A DNA stretch of 64,000 nt from Pseudonocardia cypriaca. Lineage in GTDB: Bacteria; Actinomycetota; Actinomycetes; Mycobacteriales; Pseudonocardiaceae. Numbering within the stretch: position 1 is the stretch's first letter; each line of letters starts with the position of its first letter. Under the pieces are notes generated by a model. It saw only the letters and a program-made list of their open reading frames with translations, made no database searches and was not told where the DNA came from. The position numbers and the translations under genes are program-made. Shown piece by piece: positions 1 to 7,703 of the stretch. The stretch is taken from positions 2,790,001 to 2,854,000 of the forward strand of contig NZ_VFPH01000002.1 of NCBI RefSeq assembly GCF_006717045.1. The letters are read 5' to 3'.

Positions 1-71
1 CGGTCGCTCGGGAAGGACACCGCCGTTCAGCCCAGGAGCGGATCGCGCGCATCTCGGCCGCCGGTCGACGG

Positions 72-1226
72 CTATCGAGCCGGCTGCCGGGGCTTGATCC
101 AGGTCAGCGCCACCCCGGCACACAGCACCACCGCCGCGACCCCGAACGCCGCCGGGTAGCCGAAGGGCTCCGCCACCGCCCCGAGGCCGAGGGCGCCCAC
201 GCCGGTGCCGGCGTCGTAGGCGATGTTCCACAGCGCGCTCGCGGCGCCGTAGCCGCTGCTGCCGAATGCGGCGAACAGCACGGTGAGGGAGTCGTTCTGC
301 ACCAGGCCGAAGCCGAAGCCGACGGCGACCGCCCCGATCACGACCAGGGCGCCGCCGCCGGCGACCTCGGCTCCCATCCCGGCCGCGGCGAGCAGCATCC
401 CCGGGACGAGCAGCCTGCCTCCCCAGCCGCGGCGGTCCACCAGCTCGCCCGCCGCCAGCCGGCCGAACAACGCCCCCGCCGCCGTCGCCAGCAGGGCTCC
501 GGGCACGAGCAGCCCGGCATCGGGCACGGCGAGCGGGAGGAAGGTGATCAGGCCGCCCTGCGCGATCGAGCAGGTGACCATCGCGACCACCGGGGCGAGC
601 GCCGAGCGGGTTGCCGGCCGCGGGCGTGGACGGGTCAGGGTCGCTGCGGGAGCACCCGGCATCCGGATCGCCGGCACGAGCAGCGCGCCCAGCACCGGGA
701 CGACCCCCGCCACGACGAACACCGCGGTGAAGCCGAACCGCTCGACCGCGGCCACCCCGACCGCGAGCAGCACGAGCTGGGGCACCCCGACCGCGAGGCC
801 GTACCGGCCGGCCGCACGGCCGTGCTGGGCGCGCGGCACGAGTTCCGCGACCAACGCGCTCCCGGCCACCGTCGCCAGCCCGAACCCGATGCCGCGCAGC
901 GCGGAGAGCGCGAGCACGGGCGCGAGGTCGGCCGAGAGGGCGAGGAAGGGCGCCGGGGCGCCGAGCAGCACCGACCCGGCCGCGAGCACCCAGCGGTGGC
1001 CGATTCGCACGAGCAGCCACGGCACCGCGAGCTGGGTGGCGACGGTGGTCGCCATCAGCATCGCGGTGGTGGCACCCGAGCCCAGCGCTCCCGATCCGCC
1101 GCGCTCCGCCCAGAGCGGCACGACCGGGAGCAGCAGCGCGTACCCGCTGAAGCAGAGCACGGTGGCGCCGAGCATGAACCGGAACGGCCCGCCGGTGATG
1201 CCGGCAGGTGTGCTGGTCGAGACCAC
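72..1226 (-). CDS. MFS transporter (drug/metabolite exporter type)
   Basis: This gene encodes a 384-residue integral membrane protein with about twelve hydrophobic segments in two halves, separated by an Arg/Pro-rich central loop. That is the usual layout and length of a major facilitator. The cytoplasmic loop between the second and third segments has the typical charged motif (IGHRW). I placed the start at the GTG at 1226, just before VSTSTPAG. An in-frame ATG at 1268 would add 14 polar residues that do not look like MFS sequence. The gene diverges from the metal-import operon, so the same short region holds both promoters. Substrate cannot be read from the sequence; an efflux role is a guess from the family. 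Confidence 0.8.
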   Translation of the reverse strand: MVSTSTPAGITGGPFRFMLGATVLCFSGYALLLPVVPLWAERGGSGALGSGATTAMLMATTVATQLAVPWLLVRIGHRWVLAAGSVLLGAPAPFLALSADLAPVLALSALRGIGFGLATVAGSALVAELVPRAQHGRAAGRYGLAVGVPQLVLLAVGVAAVERFGFTAVFVVAGVVPVLGALLVPAIRMPGAPAATLTRPRPRPATRSALAPVVAMVTCSIAQGGLITFLPLAVPDAGLLVPGALLATAAGALFGRLAAGELVDRRGWGGRLLVPGMLLAAAGMGAEVAGGGALVVIGAVAVGFGFGLVQNDSLTVLFAAFGSSGYGAASALWNIAYDAGTGVGALGLGAVAEPFGYPAAFGVAAVVLCAGVALTWIKPRQPAR

Positions 1227-1284
1227 ACCCCGAGCGTAGGTCTCACACTTCCGGGTAGTCCGGCGCATACGCTATCGTGGATCA

Positions 1285-1320
1285 TTAGTCGTGGCTCACC
1301 GTTGAATTAGAGGTGGCTAA
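1285..1320 (+). promoter_or_regulatory. Two direct repeats, possible metalloregulator operator
   Basis: Two near-identical 14-mers, TTAGTCGTGGCTCA (1285-1298) and TTAGAGGTGGCTAA (1307-1320), lie 22 bp apart, about two helical turns, directly before the metal-import operon. The second copy is itself bounded by TTAG...CTAA, contains the ribosome-binding sequence GAGGTGG, and runs into the ATG. Placement suggests a DtxR/MntR-type repressor site, but I know no consensus that it matches exactly. Confidence 0.45.
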
Positions 1321-2270
1321 TGCCGAAGGTGGGACGGCGGTCCGTGCTGGTCGCGGCCGGTCTGCTCACCCTCTCCGGCTGCGTGGCCGCGCCGCCGTCC
1401 GCCACGGAGCCGATCGGCGACCGGCGGATCCGCGTGACGACGACCACCAACTTCCTCACCGACACCGTCGGCCGGATCGGCGGCGACCGCGTGGAGGTCA
1501 CCGGCCTGATGGGACCGGGGGTCGACCCGCACCTGTACCGGGCCAGCGCGGGTGACGTGCAGGCCCTGCGCGGCGCCGACGTGATCCTCTACTGCGGGCT
1601 GCACCTGGAGGGCCGCATGGGCGAGCTGCTCCACGAGCTCGCCGAGCGGCAGCCCACCACCGCCGTCACGGACGGGATCCCCCGCGAGCAGCTGCTCGCT
1701 CCTCCCGACACCACCACGGAGTACGACCCGCACATCTGGTTCGACGTCTCGCTGTGGGCATGTGTCAGCGAGACGATCGCCGCCGCGCTCGTCGAGCGCG
1801 ACCCGCAGCACGCCGACGGCTACCGCGCCCGGCTCGACACGTACCTCGCCGAGCTGGCCGCCCTGGACGCAGAGATCGAACGGCGGCTCGCGGCGATCCC
1901 GCCCCGCAGGCGCGTGCTCGTCACGTCGCACGACGCGTTCAGCTACTTCGGTCGCCGCTACCGGCTCGACGTCGCGGGCATCCAGGGCATCTCCACCGCG
2001 GCCGAGGCCACCACCACCGACGTCGAGCGGGTGGCGCGGCTCGTGGCAGAGCGCGAGGTCCCGGCCGTCTTCATCGAGTCGAGCGTGCCCCGCCAGACGA
2101 TCGACGCCCTGCTCGCGGCGGCCGCCCAGCAGGGCGCACGGATCCACGTCGGCGGGGAGCTCTTCACCGACGCCGCGGGGAACCCCGGCACCCCCGAGGG
2201 CACCTACATCGGGATGTTGCGGGCCAACGCCGACCGGATCGCGGCCGGGCTGACCGACGAGAGGGGATGA
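1320..2270 (+). CDS. Zinc/manganese ABC transporter substrate-binding lipoprotein (TroA-like)
   Basis: This is the extracytoplasmic metal receptor of a cluster 9 (TroA/ZnuA/MntC) ABC importer. The 316-residue protein begins with a signal peptide ending in a lipobox (LSGC, Cys21), so it should be anchored in the membrane by lipid. The family metal ligands are present: His71 in DPHLY, His138 in DPHIW, His204 in SHDAF and Asp284 in the TDAAG motif. This His-His-His-Asp set is the TroA pattern, and it leaves zinc or manganese as the substrate. There is no long His-rich loop of the ZnuA kind. It is the first gene of a four-gene operon and has a GAGGTGG ribosome-binding site. The ATG at 1320 is well supported. 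Confidence 0.9.
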   Translation: MPKVGRRSVLVAAGLLTLSGCVAAPPSATEPIGDRRIRVTTTTNFLTDTVGRIGGDRVEVTGLMGPGVDPHLYRASAGDVQALRGADVILYCGLHLEGRMGELLHELAERQPTTAVTDGIPREQLLAPPDTTTEYDPHIWFDVSLWACVSETIAAALVERDPQHADGYRARLDTYLAELAALDAEIERRLAAIPPRRRVLVTSHDAFSYFGRRYRLDVAGIQGISTAAEATTTDVERVARLVAEREVPAVFIESSVPRQTIDALLAAAAQQGARIHVGGELFTDAAGNPGTPEGTYIGMLRANADRIAAGLTDERG

Positions 2271-2274
2271 CGCG

Positions 2275-3024
2275 ATGCTCATGTCGACCGAGACCCGGAC
2301 CGCCAGTGCGCTGGAGGTGCGCGGGCTGACGGTGTCCTACCGCTCGGCGCCCGTGCTCTGGGAGGTCGACTGCGCGTTCCCCGCCGGGCACCTCTCGGCG
2401 ATCGTCGGGCCGAACGGGGCGGGCAAGTCGACGCTCCTGAAAGCCGCGCTGGGCCTCGTCCCCGCCGACGCAGGGCGCGTGCTGATCGACGGCGTCGAGG
2501 GGACCGGCGCGCTCGACCGCGTGGCGTACGTGCCGCAGGCGGAGTCGGTGGACTGGGACTTCCCGATCACCGTCCGCGAGGTCGTCGAGATGGGCCGCTA
2601 CCGGTCGGCCGGCTGGTTCCGCCGCCTCGGCCGGGCCGATCGGGCGATCGCCGCGGAGTGCCTGGAGCGGGTCGGGATGGCGGGCTTCGGGAAGCGTCAG
2701 ATCGGGCAGCTGTCCGGCGGTCAGCGCCAGCGGGTCTTCCTGGCCCGCGCGCTCGCGCAGCGGGCACCGGTGCTCGTCATGGACGAGCCGTTCGCCGGGA
2801 TCGACGCCCGCACCCAGGAGGACCTGCTCCGGCTGCTGGGCGAGCTGCGCGACGCGGGCGGCTCGGTGGTGGTCGTCCACCACGACATGGCCCAGGTGCG
2901 CGCTGCGTTCGACTGGACGCTGCTGCTCAACGTGCGCGTGCTGGGTTGTGGGCCCACCGCGGACGTGCTCACCACCGACGCGGTGCGCGCGGCGTACGGG
3001 GCGGACGTGACGTGGACGGGCTAG
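2275..3024 (+). CDS. Metal ABC transporter ATP-binding protein
   Basis: This is the cytoplasmic ATPase that powers the zinc/manganese importer. In its 249 residues the Walker A motif GPNGAGKST is at about 45-53, the signature LSGGQ at 146-150 and the Walker B MDEP near 169-172, followed by the switch histidine in VVHHD. All are intact. It starts four bases after the stop of the binding protein and its 3' end overlaps the first permease by 13 bp, so the genes are very probably translated together. Start at the ATG 2275; a second ATG two codons later is possible. Confidence 0.93.
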   Translation: MLMSTETRTASALEVRGLTVSYRSAPVLWEVDCAFPAGHLSAIVGPNGAGKSTLLKAALGLVPADAGRVLIDGVEGTGALDRVAYVPQAESVDWDFPITVREVVEMGRYRSAGWFRRLGRADRAIAAECLERVGMAGFGKRQIGQLSGGQRQRVFLARALAQRAPVLVMDEPFAGIDARTQEDLLRLLGELRDAGGSVVVVHHDMAQVRAAFDWTLLLNVRVLGCGPTADVLTTDAVRAAYGADVTWTG

Positions 3025-4196
3025 TCGCATTGCTGGGCCTGCCGTACACCGACGCGGTCGTGATCGCGGGCGCGCTCGTACTCGGCATCACGAGCGGGGT
3101 GCTCGGCGCGTTCGCCGTGCTGCGCCGCCGCAGCCTGGTCGGTGACGCCGTCGCGCACGCCACCCTGCCGGGCGTCTGCGTCGCGTTCCTCGTCGCGGGC
3201 GTGAAGGACGTTCCCGGCCTGTTGCTCGGTGCCGCGATCGCGGGCCTGGTGGCCGCGCTGCTCATGGTGGGCATCGAACGGGCGAGCCGGATCCGGCCCG
3301 ATGCGGCCATCGGCGTGGTCCTGTCGGGGTTCTTCGCGTTCGGCGTCGTGCTGCTCACGCACCTGTCCAACAGCTCCGACGCCGACCAGGCCGGCCTGGA
3401 GAACTACCTGTTCGGGCAGGCCGCGGGACTACTGGAACGCGACGTCGCGGTGATGGCCGGGCTCGCCGCGTCGGCGTTGCTCGTCGTCGGGGTGCTGCGA
3501 CGCGCGCTCACCACCACCCTGTTCGACCCCGCCTACGCGGGCGCGATCGGGCTCCCGGTGCGGGCCCTCGAGACGGTCATGACGGCGCTGCTCGTCGTGG
3601 CGGTCGTGATCGGGGTGCGGGTGGTCGGCGCCATCCTCATGGTCGCGATGCTCGTGGTGCCGACGGTCACCGCCCGCCAGCTCGCCGACCGCTTCCCGCG
3701 CGTCCTCGTGCTCGCCGGGCTGATCGGGGCGGCCGTCGGTGTCACGGGCGCGCTCACGGCCACCCGTGGGCAGCTGCCCACCGGGCCGGTGGTCGTCCTC
3801 ACCGGCTTCACCGTGGCCGTCGCGGCGCTGCTGCTGGCACCCGGTCGCGGCGTGCTGTGGCAGGCCCGGCGGCTCGCGGCGCGGCGGCGCACCGTGCGTC
3901 GCGACGCCGTGCTCACCCAGCCGGACGCGCCCGTGAGCGGTCTGCGGGACCGGCTGGTCCGCGCCGGCCTGCGCCGCCGTGGGCTGCTCGCCGCCGACGG
4001 CACGCTCACCGCCGCCGGGCGGGCCGCGGCCGCCGAAACGGCCGAGCGCAGGGCGCTGTGGACGGCGTGGCTCGAGCACGGCCCTTCGATCCGGCTGCCC
4101 GACGCGCGCGAACCCGACCCCACCGACCTGCGCGGCAGCCTCGGCGACGACGCGGTCGCCCAGCTCCGCGCCCTCGCGGCAGGAGCTCCGCGATGA
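3012..4196 (+). CDS. Metal ABC permease with C-terminal DtxR-like domain
   Basis: This is the first membrane subunit of the zinc/manganese importer (ABC-3 family). Residues 1-280 hold eight or nine membrane segments with the family sequences SLVGDAVAHATLPG (41-54) and the late VVGAILMVAMLVVP. About 115 further residues follow that a plain ABC-3 permease lacks. They include LVRAGLRRRGLLAADG (315-330), LTAAGRAAAAE and an RRALWTAWLEH helix, which resemble the winged-helix and dimer region of DtxR/MntR proteins. Such fusions occur in some TroC-type permeases. The GTG at 3012 is chosen because it gives the correct N-terminus; translation overlaps the ATPase gene. A metal-sensing or gating role for the tail is an inference. 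Confidence 0.87.
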   Translation: MDGLVALLGLPYTDAVVIAGALVLGITSGVLGAFAVLRRRSLVGDAVAHATLPGVCVAFLVAGVKDVPGLLLGAAIAGLVAALLMVGIERASRIRPDAAIGVVLSGFFAFGVVLLTHLSNSSDADQAGLENYLFGQAAGLLERDVAVMAGLAASALLVVGVLRRALTTTLFDPAYAGAIGLPVRALETVMTALLVVAVVIGVRVVGAILMVAMLVVPTVTARQLADRFPRVLVLAGLIGAAVGVTGALTATRGQLPTGPVVVLTGFTVAVAALLLAPGRGVLWQARRLAARRRTVRRDAVLTQPDAPVSGLRDRLVRAGLRRRGLLAADGTLTAAGRAAAAETAERRALWTAWLEHGPSIRLPDAREPDPTDLRGSLGDDAVAQLRALAAGAPR

Positions 4197-4211
4197 TCTG
4201 CGAGGTCGCCG

Positions 4212-5105
4212 ATGCCTGACGGGATCCTCATCGTCCTCATCGCCGGGCTGGTGGCCACGGCGTGCGGGCTGCTCGGGCCGTTCCTCGTGCTGCGGCGGAT
4301 GGCGCTGCTGTCGGACGCGGTGAGCCACGCGGTGCTGCCGGGGATCGTCGCCGTCTGGCTGGTGGCCCAGACCCGCGCCCCGCTTCCGGTGATCGTCGGT
4401 GCTGCGGCGTTCGCGGTGCTCTGCGTGCTCGGCATCGACTCGCTGCGGGCCACCGGCCTCGTCGCGTCCGACGCGGCGATCGCGCTGGTCTTCCCCGCTC
4501 TGTTCTCGCTCGGGGTCCTCGGCGTCACCCGCTACGCCGCCGGGATCCACCTCGACCTGGACTCCACGATCTACGGCGAGATCGCGTTCGTGCCGTTCGA
4601 CACGGTCCGGCTCGGCGGCTACGACGTCGCGCGGTCCGGCCTGGTGCTCGGCGGGGTGGTGCTGTTCAACCTGCTGCTCGTCGGGCTGCTCTGGAAGGAG
4701 CTCAAGGCCACCACGTTCGACCCGCAGTTCGGCGCCACCGTCCGGCTCCGCCCGCGGCTGCTCTCCCGCCTGCTGCTGGTGGCGGCGGCCGTCACCGCGG
4801 TGGCCGCGTTCGACGCCGTCGGCGCGATCCTCGTGGTGACGCTGCTGATCGTGCCCGCCGCCACCGCGTACCTGCTCACCGACCGGCTCGTGGTCATGGT
4901 GGCGCTCGCGATCGCGGTCGGATGGGTGGGCGCGGCCGCCGGGTACGCCGTCGCGCTGCCCATGGACAGCTCGATCGCGGGCGCGATGGGCCTGGTCTGC
5001 ACGGCCTGCTTCGTACTGGCGCTCCTCCTCTCGCCCCGCCACGGCCTGCTCACCCGCCGGTGGCGCCGGCGCCGAGCCGTGGCCGACGCGCCCCTTCTCC
5101 GTTGA
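4212..5105 (+). CDS. Metal ABC permease, second subunit
   Basis: This is the second ABC-3 family membrane subunit of the importer. At 297 residues it is normal length and has no added domain, unlike its partner upstream. The conserved segment LLSDAVSHAVLPGIV follows the first membrane helix, and the late VGAILVVTLLIVPAATAYLL helix is typical of the family. The two permeases presumably form a heterodimer, as in TroCD. Spacing from the upstream gene is 15 bp. The operon order of receptor, ATPase, permease, permease is that of tro/mnt systems. Confidence 0.92.
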   Translation: MPDGILIVLIAGLVATACGLLGPFLVLRRMALLSDAVSHAVLPGIVAVWLVAQTRAPLPVIVGAAAFAVLCVLGIDSLRATGLVASDAAIALVFPALFSLGVLGVTRYAAGIHLDLDSTIYGEIAFVPFDTVRLGGYDVARSGLVLGGVVLFNLLLVGLLWKELKATTFDPQFGATVRLRPRLLSRLLLVAAAVTAVAAFDAVGAILVVTLLIVPAATAYLLTDRLVVMVALAIAVGWVGAAAGYAVALPMDSSIAGAMGLVCTACFVLALLLSPRHGLLTRRWRRRRAVADAPLLR

Positions 5106-5115
5106 CGCGTCGCGC

Positions 5116-6201
5116 GTGAGCGAAGTCGGGGTGCACGGGCGCCGCTGGTCGCGGCACCCTGATCGGGTGGCACCGCTCCCCGACGCCGACTTCCCCGCCG
5201 ATCCCTATCCCGGCGTCGTCCCGGACTTCTCGTTCGCGCACGTCGACGAGGAGTCGCACGTACTCCACACGGACAGCTGGACGGTGGCGGACACTCCCGT
5301 CGACGACTGGCTGGCCGCCCACGGCGCGGTGCCCTGCTCCCAGCGCGTTCCCCTGCTCGCCTACGGCTCCAACCGCTGTCCGAGCAAGATCACCTGGCTG
5401 CGCAGGGCCCTCGGGATGGGTGAGGACCCGGTGGTGGCGCTGCGGGTGCGCACCCGCGACGTCGCGGCCGTCTGGGCGAGCGGGCTGCGCAGGCGCGACA
5501 GCCAGCGGCCCGCGGTGCTCGCCGCCGCACCCGGAGTGGTCGAGGAGCACGTCGTCTGGCTCGCGACGAGCGAGCAGATAGCGGTGCTGGACCGCTGCGA
5601 GGGCCGCGACGAACGCTTCCGGCTGGCCCGGCTGCGCACCGGCGAGGTGCACATGGCCGACGGCGTCCGGATCCCGGAGCCGTGGTGCTACGTCGGGCAC
5701 GGCGCGATCCGCCGCCCCCTGCTCGTGGACGGGGCACCGGTACGGTGCGCCGACCTGACGCAGGAAGCGGCGCGCGGGCTCACCGGCGAGCCGGGCGACG
5801 ACGGCCTCGACGCACCGACGGTGGCCGGCATGCCGCACGGCGACGAGTGGCCTGCGGCCCTGTTCGTCTACGGGCTCCTGCAGCCGGGCCAGCCCTCCTG
5901 GTCGCTGGTGGCGCCGCACGCGGCAGGCGATCCCCGGCGCGCGACCGTCGTCGGCTCGGTGTACGACACCGGCCTCGGCTACCCGGCCCTGCGCCGCGGC
6001 ACCGCGGACCGCGCGCCCGGCTGGCTGGTTCCGGTGCGCGACCCGGCGGCACTCCTGCCCGTCCTCGACGAGTACGAGGGCGGGCAGTACCGCCGCGAAC
6101 GGGTCGTGGCGGCCGACGGCACCATCTGCTGGAGCTACGTGTGGGCAGACCCGTTCGACGGGCTCCGGCCCCTTCCCGCCGGGTGGCGAGAATGTATTTG
6201 A
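5116..6201 (+). CDS. Two-domain gamma-glutamylcyclotransferase-like (GGCT/AIG2) protein
   Basis: The 361-residue protein appears to hold two GGCT-fold units. The first has the substrate-loop motif YGSN at 83-86 and ends near LDRCEG (158-163). The second has VYGLLQPG at 251-258 and LDEYEG at 317-322. Each keeps the acidic residue of the EG motif that acts as catalyst in characterised cyclotransferases. Known family members release 5-oxoproline from gamma-glutamyl amines or peptides; the substrate here is unknown. The GTG start lies 10 bp after the permease stop, so it may be read as the last gene of the metal operon. The last three residues (ECI) and the TGA come from the left arm of a long inverted repeat. 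Confidence 0.75.
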   Translation: MSEVGVHGRRWSRHPDRVAPLPDADFPADPYPGVVPDFSFAHVDEESHVLHTDSWTVADTPVDDWLAAHGAVPCSQRVPLLAYGSNRCPSKITWLRRALGMGEDPVVALRVRTRDVAAVWASGLRRRDSQRPAVLAAAPGVVEEHVVWLATSEQIAVLDRCEGRDERFRLARLRTGEVHMADGVRIPEPWCYVGHGAIRRPLLVDGAPVRCADLTQEAARGLTGEPGDDGLDAPTVAGMPHGDEWPAALFVYGLLQPGQPSWSLVAPHAAGDPRRATVVGSVYDTGLGYPALRRGTADRAPGWLVPVRDPAALLPVLDEYEGGQYRRERVVAADGTICWSYVWADPFDGLRPLPAGWRECI

Positions 6202-6289
6202 GAAGCGCGCATGTGGGCCGCAAGCGCCTGTGATCCAGCAGGATCCGGCTGCCCCGGGCGGCCCGCTCCGCGCTTCTCAAATACATTCT
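6189..6289. repeat. Long inverted repeat between converging genes
   Basis: Perfect 21-nt arms at 6189-6209 and 6269-6289 share the core GAATGTATTTGAGAAGC. Inside them GGGCCGC (6215-6221) pairs with GCGGCCC (6258-6264), and the centre holds GATCC-AGCA-GGATC (6232-6245), so nearly the whole 101 bp can fold. The arms are strikingly A+T-rich for this genome. The left arm carries the stop codon of the GGCT gene; the right arm overlaps the TAA of the symporter gene. It may act as a bidirectional terminator or be a small non-autonomous element. Confidence 0.85.
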
Positions 6290-7626
6290 TAGGCCGGCTG
6301 CGCCCGCAGCACCGCCGCGGAGGTTCCCGGCAACGGCTTCCGCGCGCTCTCCGTCACCGCGATCACCGCGGCCAGCGAGATCACGGAGGCGACGACGAGG
6401 TAGATCCCGGGCATCGCGTTGTTGCCGGTGCTGATCACGAGGGTCTCCAGGACGAACGGCGCCGTCCCGCCGAAGATCGAGGTCGACAGGTTGTAGCCGA
6501 TCGAGAAGCCGCCGTACCGGACGTCCGTGGCGAAGAGCGCGGGCAGCGTGGCCGACATGGTGCCGAGCAGCAGCACCAGCAGCAGCCCGAGGATGACCAG
6601 GCCGGCCACCGTTCCGAGCACCGTGCCGAGCGCGAGCAGCATGAAGGAGGGGTAGCCGAGCACGATGAACCCGATGCACGCCGTCACGATCAGCGGCTTG
6701 CGGCCGATCCGGTCCGACAGCGCGCCCACCGGGATGATCACGAACATGATCATCAGCATCATGCCGAGGATGTAGAGCAACGCCTCGGTCTCCCCGAGAC
6801 CGAGCGTGGTCTGCAGGTAGGTCGGCATGTAGAAGAGGATCGTGTAGACGGCCACGTTGTAGAACAGCACCAGCCCCATGCAGACCAGCACCGGCCGCCA
6901 GTGGTGCACGAGGGTGTCCTTGAGCGGCGACTCCGACACCTGGTGCCGCTCCTCCAGCTCCCGGAACGCGGGCGTGTCCTCGAGCCTGCTCCGCAGGTAG
7001 AGCCCCACCAGCCCGAGCGGACCGGCGATCAGGAACGGGATCCGCCAGCCCCACGACGCCATCGCATCAGGGGACAGGCCGAGCTGAAGGACCGTCACCA
7101 GCCCCGCCGCGAGGACGAAGCCGCCCGTCGTGCCGAACTCGAGGAAGCTGCAGTAGAAGCCGCGCCTCTTGTCGGGCGCGTACTCGGCGATGAAGGCGGC
7201 GGCACCGCCGTACTCGCCGCCCGTGGCGAAGCCCTGCACCAGCCGCGCGACGACGAGCAGGATCGGCGCGAGCCACCCCACCGCCCCGAACGTCGGGAGG
7301 AGCCCGATCGCGAAGCTCGCCGCCGACATCACCACGATCGTCAGCGCGAGCACGCGCTTGCGCCCGATCCGGTCACCCAGCGGGCCGAGGATCGTGCCGC
7401 CGAGGGGGCGCACCAGGTAGGCGACCGCGAAGAGGGCGAACGTCAGCGCGACGTTCGAGCCCGAGTCACCGCCCGGGAAGAAGCTCATCGCGATGTAGAT
7501 CGCGACGTAGCTGTAGATGCCGTAGTCGAACCACTCGACCAGGTTCCCCATGGCGGCGGCGCCGACCGCCTTTCGGACCGTGCGCTCGTCGACCTCGTGG
7601 GCCTGCTGGCTCTCCGGCGTCGTCAT
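6289..7626 (-). CDS. MFS metabolite:H+ symporter (MHS/ProP-KgtP family)
   Basis: The 445-residue protein has twelve predicted membrane helices and the features of the metabolite:proton symporter group. These are the N-terminal LVEWFDYGIYSY segment, the loop DRIGRKR after helix two, and LVQGFATGGEYGGAAAFIAEYAPDKRRG in the middle of the first half. Characterised relatives import proline/betaine, alpha-ketoglutarate, citrate or shikimate; the substrate here cannot be told. The ATG at 7626 has a good ribosome-binding sequence (GAAAGGAC), so a longer upstream reading is rejected. It diverges from a NatA-like ATPase gene 77 bp away and converges on the GGCT gene across the inverted repeat. Confidence 0.87.
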   Translation of the reverse strand: MTTPESQQAHEVDERTVRKAVGAAAMGNLVEWFDYGIYSYVAIYIAMSFFPGGDSGSNVALTFALFAVAYLVRPLGGTILGPLGDRIGRKRVLALTIVVMSAASFAIGLLPTFGAVGWLAPILLVVARLVQGFATGGEYGGAAAFIAEYAPDKRRGFYCSFLEFGTTGGFVLAAGLVTVLQLGLSPDAMASWGWRIPFLIAGPLGLVGLYLRSRLEDTPAFRELEERHQVSESPLKDTLVHHWRPVLVCMGLVLFYNVAVYTILFYMPTYLQTTLGLGETEALLYILGMMLMIMFVIIPVGALSDRIGRKPLIVTACIGFIVLGYPSFMLLALGTVLGTVAGLVILGLLLVLLLGTMSATLPALFATDVRYGGFSIGYNLSTSIFGGTAPFVLETLVISTGNNAMPGIYLVVASVISLAAVIAVTESARKPLPGTSAAVLRAQPA

Positions 7627-7703
7627 GTGCCGTCCTTTCTGCCGCTCGCCGACGCTAGGAGCGGTCATCAGGACCCGCAACAGCTGGCACTACTGTCCGG
7701 TTC

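Noticed and set aside
3429..5042. 537-codon frame on the minus strand opposite the metal permeases
   Set aside because: Its composition (H, R, E, D, Q repeats) is typical of an antisense frame in high-GC DNA, and both permeases on the plus strand have clear family motifs.
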